This document shows positions 56,253-64,000 of a stretch of DNA of 64,000 nt, piece after piece. Origin of the DNA: Kingdonia uniflora. Its lineage: Eukaryota; Streptophyta; Magnoliopsida; Ranunculales; Circaeasteraceae. The position numbers and the translations under genes are program-made. The stretch lies in NCBI GenBank assembly GCA_014058105.1, contig JACGCM010001403.1, positions 1 to 64,000 on the forward strand, read 5' to 3'. The notes below the pieces were generated by a model. That model had not been told where the DNA came from. It saw only the letters and a program-made list of their open reading frames with translations, and did not search any database. Within the stretch, counting starts at the first letter, position 1. The number at the start of each line of letters is the position of its first letter.

Positions 56253-56755
56253 GTCATTCATCTTCTACACTCTCCTCTCTTCTAATCTTCTACACACTCC
56301 TCCCCCCTTACCTTACAAACAAAACCACTATGTCTTTCTCTAGCTCCCAATCTAATTCTCAAAACCACTCTTAATCCTCCAATGCGAACCAACAAGGAAA
56401 TGTCTTTCCTCATCAATTCGACACATTTGATCCGTCGTAAATGCCTAACACTTCCCAAGGTCAGAATCACCATATTCGCCAACTATTCCCGCTACCCGAC
56501 AATCAATTTCAATCTCAAACCCATAGATATTACCCTTATTATCCAAACCAAGGATATTACCCTCAATTTGATGGGTATACAGGCTCATACCCTAAACCGG
56601 GAAATCCATATTATTCATCTCAAACTTGTTTTGCCGGTGGAAGTTCGAGTACCACGTCGATGAAAGGTACATGAGGTTTAAATGATTTAAATCTTAATAC
56701 ATCGCCGGTTGCATCTCCGGTTGTCTCTCCTGTCATCTCCAAGGAATTCAATCCG

Positions 56756-59543
56756 TGTAATGACCCGTATTTTATTTATTCCTAATATTCACTCATATTA
56801 CATTTCCTCTTATATATTCCTATTCTTTATCTCATCGGCATATTTGATTTATTTCCTTCACTTTAACTTCCGCATTCATTTTCCGTATGTACTCTTTTAT
56901 CCATTTTATTCATCCATTTATTCCTTTCGATGGTTTAGTATTAGATTCCTTTTGTAGTTTTGGCGGTTCGGTGATCATTCGGAGGAGGAGGTGGCGTTGT
57001 GGCCTTGGGAACCCCTAGATGGGTTGGTGATGATGTTTAATTGTTGTGTTTGTGTTTTGGTGTGGTTCCAGTGAGCCGTTGGATTGGCCGATAGGTTTCT
57101 GGGGTTTTTCTGGGCAAAGATTCCTTTTTGGCATTCCGGTGGTTTTAGGCGTTACGGCGGTGTTATGAATTTTGGGAACCCCTAGATGGGCTGGTAGTGA
57201 TGTTTGTATGTTGTGTGTGTGATTTGGGGTGGTTCCGGTGAGCCGTTGGATTGGCCGGGAGGTTTTTGGACTTTTCCGAGGAAAAGATTCCTTTTTGGGG
57301 GTTTAGGCGTTTTGGTGGCCGTGAGGTGGTGGAGGTGGCATTTTTACCTTGAGAAGCCTTGGTTGGGTTTGTTATAGTGTTTGTGTGGTAGTGGTGGTGG
57401 TCCTTGGTGTTTGCGGGGTGTCCAGGGTGGCCCGTGGTGCTTCTGGGATTGTTTTTTTTTGGTGCAGGAGCAGTTCTATTCGAACAGGGACCTTTATGTT
57501 CGAATAGACCCCTTTCTATTCGAACAGAACTCTTCTCTGTTTGAATACACTTCACTCTGTTCGAACATGATCATTTTCTATTCGAACAGAGGCTCGTTTT
57601 CAGCTTTTTTTGGGTTTAAACATTCTTTTCTTCACTTTCCTTTTTATTTTATTTTATTTTTATTTGTTTTTTCTCTCTTTCTTCTCTCCCTAACCTATTC
57701 CCCTCTCCTCCATATTCTAGATCCTATCTTCCCCATGGCATCGAGGATTCTTCGCCCGCTTCGTAGCAAGCTTCGTTCCTATCCTCGGTAAGAAATTCCC
57801 GATTCCTTTTCCGTTCTATCCGCTCGATTTCGGCGTAGGCCTGATTTCTAGGGTTTGGTTTTGATGTCGTTTCCTTAATTGATTGGTTGTTTGTTGTTCT
57901 CCATTATTGGTGTTAGATTATCAGACGTTCCGTTACCGTTTTGCAGATTTTAGTTGGTTCTTCCACAGGACTTGGATTTCCTTCAGGCGAGTTTTATTCC
58001 AGCATTATTAAGTTTATATACTAGTTTCTGAGTATTGTTTTACAGAGTTATATTGAACTTAGAGATGTTTTGTGATTAACTATAGTTTAACCTAGGAATT
58101 ATTCTGTTACAAGTGTTAACCTGTAGTTTGGGTTTGTAATTGTTTATGGAGTTGGTTTTTGGTTCGTATAGGACCTGAGTTAGTTAGTGGTTGTTAGGTT
58201 AGCGTTCTCGTGGCTTGCCCAGGAATGCCCCTTCCAGCCTTAAGAGTTTATTGGGTCGGATGTAGAGACGGATAGGTTACTGTGTTGGCTATGCATAGTC
58301 TGTGCAACCGAGTCCCTATTCATCCTGTTTGTGTTCCCGTGTGAGCGGCAACTGTGTAGTTTTCTTGTGCACCTGTTGCACCTTTATAACTTTTACCACA
58401 TCTTTCAAAACTTATTGAGATTGGATACACGAACACTCCGTTTCGGTTGACCTCCGACAGTATCCAAAGAGTCCGTGAGATTGGGTTAAAAGACACAGTG
58501 AAATTGAGAATGGCACTATCATACCTAGTTCAACTACTCCGGAGTGTGGAATGGTATGAGGCAGAGTCATGGAGATCCTAACTTATCCGCGTTGAGGTTG
58601 AAATTCCTTGAAATGCTACGGACTATTGTTCCGCGGGTTGATACACCCAAATCCACTTTGATCAAGTGCGACCATCCTAGCTTGGTCAAGCTTAACCAAA
58701 TCGTACCTGTGTATCCCTTTACTGATCTCTTTAAGAAATTAGACGTTAGCGGTTGATCAACCAACATTATAATAAGATCGCGTACACTTTTAAAACACTG
58801 AATTATTATGCATTAGGGGATATTTATGGGAATATCCTTGCTCATCATAACATATCATTGCATCTAGGATAAGTATGGTATTATCCTAGTCATCACTTCA
58901 CGTCATGGCATTGCATATTATCATATCATCACATTCTCTTCTCATATTTCTTACTCTACTCTCTTCTCACATTCCTTCTCTATTATCTTTTCTCATCAGC
59001 TCTATTTCCTTTCCTTATCAATTCTGTATCTGTTATGGACACTTATTATATTGCTAGATTGTATTTACCTATTCTATATTACATTCATCTCTACTCTATT
59101 TTTCAGTACCAGTTGTTAGTAAGTTATTTTGTTTTGTTGGATTAGTGAGCTCGTTGTTTGCTCACTCTCGCATTTTAACCATTTCAGAGGTTGATTAGCT
59201 TGGACTGCCGCGTGGGTAGCCAGTTCAGAGACAGATTTTACCGCTGTAGATTTCCTTTTGTTCTAGACTTATGTAGGTGTTCTCAGCATGTGTCGCTGAG
59301 TTTTATTCGAGATGTTGTATTACATTTTTATCTTATATGTATATATATGTCTTTTGCTTCTGCGTTATATTGTTGTATTGTTATTTCTTTATTCGGATGA
59401 TTATTGCTATATGTGAATAGCCGAGCCAAAATTTGTTTACAGCTTGGCTATTTGTGGGGTAGAATCTTTGGATTCCCCGACCTACACTACTTAAAATCTA
59501 GTAATTGGTCAAGCTATCGATTACTGGATTTTGGGGCGTGACA
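56756..59543. mobile_element. Solo LTR, 2788 bp, Tekay/Del-like
   Basis: It starts TGTAATGACCCG and ends GGGGCGTGACA, and is flanked by a perfect 5-bp duplication ATCCG (56751-56755, 59544-59548). Length and terminal words resemble the long LTRs of Tekay/Del chromoviruses. Removing it rejoins ORF1 in frame. It contains a cluster of TTCGAACAG words (57.47-57.60 kb) and two related GGTTCCGGTGAGCCGTTGGATTGG-type segments near 57065 and 57235. No genes inside. Confidence 0.9.
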
Positions 59544-59544
59544 A

Positions 59545-59752
59545 TCCGGTTCTCACGAGAAGTAATACGCGTGGGAAGGCAAAGTCTGCAAGAAAAATGA
59601 CATCAACACCTATTATAGTTGAGGATGTAGCTGGGGCTGAGGAACTTAATCCGGTTCTCACGAGAAGTAATACGCATGGGAAGGCAAAGTTCAAATGAAA
59701 GACGGTATTGACACCTATTATAGTTAAAGATGTACTTGAGGCTTCGGAGGAA
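59545..59752 (+). repeat. 104-bp direct duplication in Harbinger ORF1
   Basis: AATCCGGTTCTCACGAGAAG begins at 59543 and 59647 and the copies agree through CACCTATTATAGTT. The first copy starts exactly at the LTR target duplication. The repeat encodes LTRSNT.GKAK twice. Confidence 0.85.
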
Positions 59753-61119
59753 GTTCATGACGACAAAAAACAATACTCCAACTCCAAAAATTGGTCGTCC
59801 GATGACTTCGTGAATCTTGCACGCGCTTGGTCCCAAGTGTCTTAAAACCTCACTACCATGAACAACCAAAAAGCTGCTACATTTTGGTTCAAGGTACGTG
59901 ATCAATTCAACTTTTTCTATGTTGACCAATCGATGTGGCGATCGTACAACGGTATCAATTGTGCGTATAAGGCGCAGTTCAATAAGGAATTTTCAAATTT
60001 TAGAGGTATAATTCAAGACCTTGAGAGTCGACATCATACCGGTATTGGAACGGATGACTTCGTAAGTATTTCATTTATTTTTCTCATTTCATTAATGTTC
60101 AAAGGTGAATCATACTCTAAAGAATTTTCGAACTTGATTTCTAGGAACGTATGGCATACGATACATTTTTTCAACTACAACGCAAACCATTTGTACTTGG
60201 GGAAGCGTACAAAGTTTTGGAAACTTGCCCAAAATGGTCACAAATTCATCACATCGGCCATCCCGGCCGCAACGTTGCTAGGAAGTCAAATTTTAATGAT
60301 AGCCCGGGTAACTCCACCAATACCAATCCTGAAACACCTACATCCGGCACTCCAAATATCATAATTCTGGATGATTCTATCAACGTGGATACACCACTAT
60401 ATTCTTGTGGGGATGTATGATCGAACGGCTAAAAAAATGCAAGGCAAAAGAAGCGGTAAAGTCAAGTATATGTTTTTAGGGGAAGAGGATGATTGAGACA
60501 ACGTCCAGCATGACGAAGTCATAGAATTAGAGAGACGAGCAGAAGAAAGAGGAAAAGGAAGCTAAAGCTAGAACACGAGAGGAATTAAAGTTGGCTAAAG
60601 AGGCTGAGATTCAAAGGAGGTGTGAAGCGGAGCTAACTCGAATAAAAGCCTTCGACGACACTTATATGTTTAAGGTGATGACAACGGACCCAAGTAACCT
60701 ACAACCAACACAAAGGCGTTAGATGAAGAAACAGATTAAAGAATATTTGAAGAAGTTAAAGAAGCAGTGTTCAAGTGATGACGACGTTTCTAGTAATGAG
60801 GATTGATGTAATCCTTAGCGTTAATAGTAGTTATTAAGTTATATGTAATTTCATTATTTCAATAAAATTGTTATTAATGGTTCGTAATCCTTAAAATTGT
60901 TACAAAATCAAAAAGCAGAAACAGTAAACTATGTTTCCTTAAAGTGTTACAATGATGAAGACTTGGAAACAAAATACATTACAACTTGAACATTAAACTT
61001 GGAAAATAAATATATTACTTTAGAAAATAAACAAATAATGATGAAGACTACAATTACTCTTCCCCTTTTCGACTCCACAAATGCACGAAAAGTTCATCTC
61101 GTAATTGGAAATAAGCTCC

Positions 61120-62433
61120 TTAATTTCTAATTTCACAAACCTTCTGGATGTACTCTGCCATAATGTTGATCGCGTGTCTTGGATTTAAGTCCTCCTTCCA
61201 AGTATCCACAGATTTTCTAAACTCGAAATCAATGTCCATTTTCTGGATGTAAGTATGACGTTCATCTTTGACGATCATATTGTGCAAGATTATACATGCG
61301 TACATAACATTTCCTAGATCACTTGGTTTCCAAAATCGCACACCGTGTGCCAATATTTGAAACCTAGCTTGTAATTCCCCAAAAGCACGCTTTACGTCTT
61401 TCTAGGATGCTTCTTGCATCTTTAAAAAATGTCTTTCGGCATCGTTGGACGGATTTCTTATAGTTTGAACAAGTGTTTGCCATCTTGGATAGACTCCATC
61501 AGCTAAGTAATATCCCATAGTGTGCGGTACCATACTTATATTATAATTGCATGACAACGCAACTCTATTAGACAAGTTGTTGAAAAGCTACCCTTGATGC
61601 AAGACGTTCACGTCGTTGTTAGAACCGGGCACCTCAAAGAATGCGTACCATATCCAAAGATCTTGGGATGCAACCGCTTCTAAAATCACCGTCAGAATTT
61701 TCTTATACCCGGTATATTGTCCTGCCCACCCAGTAGAACAATTCTTCCATTTTTAATGCATACAATCTAAACTACCTAACATCCCCAGGAAGCCTCGCGA
61801 TCCATTCACTTCTAACAAGTGTAATGTATCGTCTTCATTGGGAGATCTAAGGTATTGAGCTTTGAATTGTGTTATAATAGTTTTATAAAATTCTTTCAGG
61901 CACAAAATAGCCGTAGACTCCCCAATATGAAGGTATTCTTCTTGGGAGTCTGCGCTCGTACCGTAACATAATATGCGAAGTGCGCACGTTATCTTTTGGT
62001 GCGAGAATAAGCCCATAGTCTTAGCTGCATTTTCTCTTTGAATAAAATAGGGGTTCCTGGAAAGTATTTGATCATAAATATATTGATACACACCTTCGCT
62101 TATATGGAATCGACGACGAAATGAGATACCTTTGAATCTTGGGTTGTCAGTGAAGTAATCCTGGTTAAGGCTATCCTCCCCCAATTTATGCTCACGACTT
62201 TTCTGCTTGTCAATCCATCCCCTTTTACTACCTCCCCGCCTCCGTGATGATGCCGCCTCTTGCTCTTTATCTTCTGCTTCTTCCATCTCAATCATAATCT
62301 TTCTATACTCGTGCAACAACTCAATTTGATATCAGAATAGCTCTTCGCCACTGGACGATAATGAAGACGATAACTCCCAAAATGAGAGTGATGTGTCAGG
62401 CCTGAGTAGGTCAACAATGATTTGGTCAGACAT
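61120..62433 (-). pseudogene. PIF/Harbinger DDE transposase, inactive
   Basis: The ATG at 62433 starts MSDQIIVDLLRPDTSLSFWE. The N-terminal half (ISFRRRFHISEGVYQYIYDQI, KITCALRILCYGTSADSQEEY) leads into the DDE domain: first Asp in GMLGSLDCMH, second Asp in PGSNNDVNVL, and the third position in KDVKRAFGELQARF, where the family has Glu (VERAFG). That Glu is Lys here. The end VMYACIILHNMIVKDERH is typical. Four stops occur in an otherwise single frame of 437 codons. Lost Glu plus stops mean this copy cannot move itself. Confidence 0.9.
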
Positions 62434-62526
62434 GATTCAGCACAATTGATAAGAAATGAAGAAGGTTGGGTTTTGAGATATAAGATGAATGAGTTGATTG
62501 TAGAAGAGAGTAGAAGATGAACGGGG

Positions 62527-62538
62527 GTTATAAATAGA
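62527..62538 (-). promoter_or_regulatory. TATA-like box of the Harbinger transposase
   Basis: The minus strand reads CTATTTATAACC about 100 bp before the ATG at 62433. The downstream leader CATCTTCTACTCTCTTC resembles that of ORF1 (CATCTTCTACACTCTCC). Confidence 0.45.
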
Positions 62539-62644
62539 GAATACAACTGGCCGTTTATAGCCGTTGAGCATCTTGTTGAAGAAGTTTGATCAGGGAAAAA
62601 CTAAGGTAAAATAATGGGAAACCAAGAATATTTTTTATGCAGGC

Positions 62645-62880
62645 TTATGCCGCGCACTTATGAACCGCGCGGCAAAATATTGCCGTTTGAAAATCTTACA
62701 ATCTCAGCCATCCACGTGGGTGAATCTTGTACCTTGGGACTACGCGTAGTTCTAAAGTGCGCTTAATGGGAGCCATTGGATGGGAGGACACGTGTTTTAA
62801 TCTTAAGGGAGAATTATATACTGGCACTTCTGAACTGTGCGCAATGGCTACGCGCACTTTAGAACTGCGCGACGTGAATT
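62645..62880. repeat. Right subterminal palindromic words of the Harbinger element
   Basis: CGCGCACTTATGAACCGCGCGG (62652), ACTACGCGTAGTTCTAAAGTGCGC (62738), GGCACTTCTGAACTGTGCGC (62824) and CGCGCACTTTAGAACTGCGCG (62851). They are the same word family as on the left and in the MITE at 17.1-17.6 kb. Confidence 0.75.
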
Positions 62881-63044
62881 AACTTTCAATCTACCCTCAG
62901 GGTAGAATATCCACCCTTGGATGAATTTTGCTTGTGCCACGTCAGGTATTCACCTAGCTGTTGGGAGATAATTTTGGTGAAAAAGAGGGTGGATTTCAAA
63001 ATCCACCCGCTACGTTAGGGTATACCTAGCTGGTGTGGGTGCTC

Positions 63045-63082
63045 TAAGAGATTACCGCAGAAAAATAGACAGTACAGCCTAG
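63045..63082 (+). pseudogene. Severed last codons of the glycosyltransferase
   Basis: After the right TAA copy, the frame that ended at codon 478 continues GAT TAC CGC and so on, encoding DYRRKIDSTA, then TAG at 63080-63082. It is now separated by 9.8 kb from its gene. Confidence 0.88.
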
Positions 63083-63108
63083 TAGACTAGAACCTCGAAT
63101 TATTCCTA

Positions 63109-63562
63109 TGATTTTAGACATTATATTTGTTTAGTAAGAAAAAAAGACCTATTTGCCACGATTGTTTTTTTAGATCGTGTAGTAGCATATTCCCCTATTC
63201 GACAAAATGAATTATTGAAGATATGTTGAAGGTGTTTGATCTTGTACCCGGTTGTAGATCGAGAACATTCCAATCTGTAATTATAGAGCTCAACTATATA
63301 CAATAGCCGTTACACTTGTAAAAACTAATAAGCAAGTTTGGTGTTTTCCTCAATTGTATGGAGAGATCAATATTCTCTATATTATATATAGCCAAAGAGA
63401 TTACAAGATATGGAAAGTCTTTGCCCTCAGGTTTAGGCAAAATCTTTCTTACAAGGAATTACATTGAATACAAGGATCTAAAATATATGTTTACCTAAAA
63501 TACAATGATCTAGATCTACCTCCAACAACAATAGTAAGTTGCTATTGTTGAAAACGTTAACA
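63109..63562 (-). mobile_element. Copia 3' LTR in the glycosyltransferase 3' flank
   Basis: On the minus strand it starts TGTTAACG at 63562, directly after the polypurine tract TTGAGAGGGAG (63563-63573). A TATA-like TATATATAAT lies near 63378-63390. The far edge at about 63109 is a guess from a TG. Confidence 0.6.
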
Positions 63563-63573
63563 CTCCCTCTCAA

Positions 63574-64000
63574 GTTGGAGCGTGTATGTGAATAACGCCC
63601 AACTTGGAAAGAAATGAGTTAAAACCATCTTTCCCTAACGGTTTAGTGAGAATGTCGGCAAGTTACGCCAAAGAAGGAACAAAGTGGGGCATAATTAATC
63701 CGGATTGAGTCTTCCCGCGGACAAAATGATAATCAAGATCAATGTGTTTGGTGCGTTCATGGAAGACGGGATATTTGGCAATGTGCAAAGTTGCTTGATT
63801 GTCACAGTAAAATGTAATAGGAGATGAATTAGTGTACCCGAGATCTTTAAAGAGATAATGTAGCCATTGTACTTCACATGCTAAGGTGGCCATAGATCTG
63901 TATTCTGCTTCAGCAGAAGATCGTGATACGGTACTTTGCTTCTTTGTCCGCCAAGAAATTAGGTTTGATCCTAAAAAAACACAATAGTCTGTTGTAGAAC
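63574..64000 (-). pseudogene. Ty1/copia RNase H, runs off the window
   Basis: On the minus strand the reading is LGSNLISWRTKKQSTVSRSS and AEAEYRSM, then CEVQWLHYLFKDLGY, TFYCDNQATLHIAKYPVFHE and RTKHIDLDYHFVRGK, then a stop and LADILTKPLGKDGF before the LTR. These are the copia RNase H signatures, with its active-site Glu (AEAEY) and Asp (YCDNQ). One stop at 63663. The remainder of the element lies beyond 64000. Confidence 0.88.

Larger units (their letters stand above)
56330..60806 (+). pseudogene. Harbinger ORF1 (Myb/SANT plus NAM-associated type), split by solo LTR
   Basis: The first part (56330-56755) starts MSFSSSQSNSQNH and is Ser/Pro/Tyr/Gln-rich, ending SPVISKEFNP. The frame resumes after the LTR at 59549 with VLTRSNTRGKAK, then the Myb-like KNWSSDDFVNLARAWSQVS, KAATFWFKVRDQFN and WRSYNGINCAYKAQFN. 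An intron at 60062-60144 joins TDDF to ERMAYDTFFQLQRKPFVL. The tail is a charged coiled coil (EIQRRCEAELTRIKAF) ending near 60806. ORF1 proteins partner with the transposase and bind the ends. Three stops precede the LTR and several follow it; a 104-bp duplication lies at 59545-59752. Confidence 0.85.
53242..63044. mobile_element. PIF/Harbinger transposon, 9803 bp, carrying a PMD gene
   Basis: Left end GAGCATCCACAGCAG and right end GGTGTGGGTGCTC (inverted: GAGCACCCACACCAG) are flanked by TAA on both sides (53239-53241, 63045-63047), the 3-bp duplication typical of Harbinger. It carries a PMD gene (+, 53663-55673), ORF1 of Myb/NAM-associated type (+, 56330-60806) and the DDE transposase (-, 61120-62433). 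Both ends have palindromic CACTTCTGAACCGCGCG-type words. A solo LTR of 2788 bp was added later. Removing the element restores the frame of the glycosyltransferase to its natural stop. Confidence 0.92.

Noticed and set aside
57163..57791. Open frames on both strands of the 2.8-kb solo LTR
   Set aside because: They are low-complexity (Pro/Thr or Phe-rich) and lie in LTR DNA with no family motif.

Overview
The window looks like a transposon-dense intergenic stretch of a flowering-plant genome, most likely a eudicot. It holds one recognisable low-copy host gene, a UGT73-like glycosyltransferase at 51.8-53.2 kb. Evidence for a plant is the Ty1/copia and Tat-lineage Ty3/gypsy polyproteins, hAT and PIF/Harbinger DNA transposons, plant mobile domain (PMD) genes, the plant PSPG box in the glycosyltransferase, and GT-AG introns. 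I see no rRNA, tRNA, CRISPR or bacterial-type gene. The species cannot be named from sequence alone.

Layout. 0-6.2 kb: 3' part of a Tat-lineage Ty3/gypsy element with an antisense gene block and a probable LTR. 6.2-9.75 kb: chromovirus-like Ty3/gypsy remnant on the minus strand. 9.75-13.5 kb: a second copy of the antisense block, on the minus strand. 14.3-17.07 kb: a decayed PMD gene next to a Harbinger-type terminus, which abuts a 512-bp MITE. 19.4-20.1 kb: four 169-bp tandem repeats. 20.7-37 kb: a copia pol remnant split by a ~15.4-kb Tat element on the minus strand; that element carries the third antisense block and has a 1.64-kb hAT element inside its RNase H region. 37-38.6 kb: copia LTR and gag. 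38.6-44.4 kb: LTR plus a fourth partial antisense block, interrupted by a 2.9-kb hAT element. 44.5-49.2 kb: a copia element with many stop codons. 50.2-51.7 kb: a hAT end, a solo LTR, a small hAT derivative and a Tourist-like MITE. 51.8-63.1 kb: the glycosyltransferase, whose last eleven codons are cut off by a 9.8-kb PIF/Harbinger element. That element carries ORF1, a transposase and a spliced PMD gene, and a 2.8-kb solo LTR has landed in its ORF1. 63.1-64 kb: copia RNase H and LTR in the gene's 3' flank.

Two results stand out. First, the Tat elements share a compact antisense unit, compared here by eye over four copies: TATA, ORF-A, ORF-B, a second conserved promoter, ORF-C with an intron at a matching position, then ORF-D. 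Second, the Harbinger element has readable termini (TAA duplication, inverted ends, subterminal palindromes) and carries a PMD gene as cargo. Its left end supplies a new 40-residue tail to the glycosyltransferase. A second PMD remnant also lies against a Harbinger-like end, so the association occurs twice in this window.

Almost all transposon genes here carry stops or frameshifts. The glycosyltransferase is the only long intact host-type reading frame.
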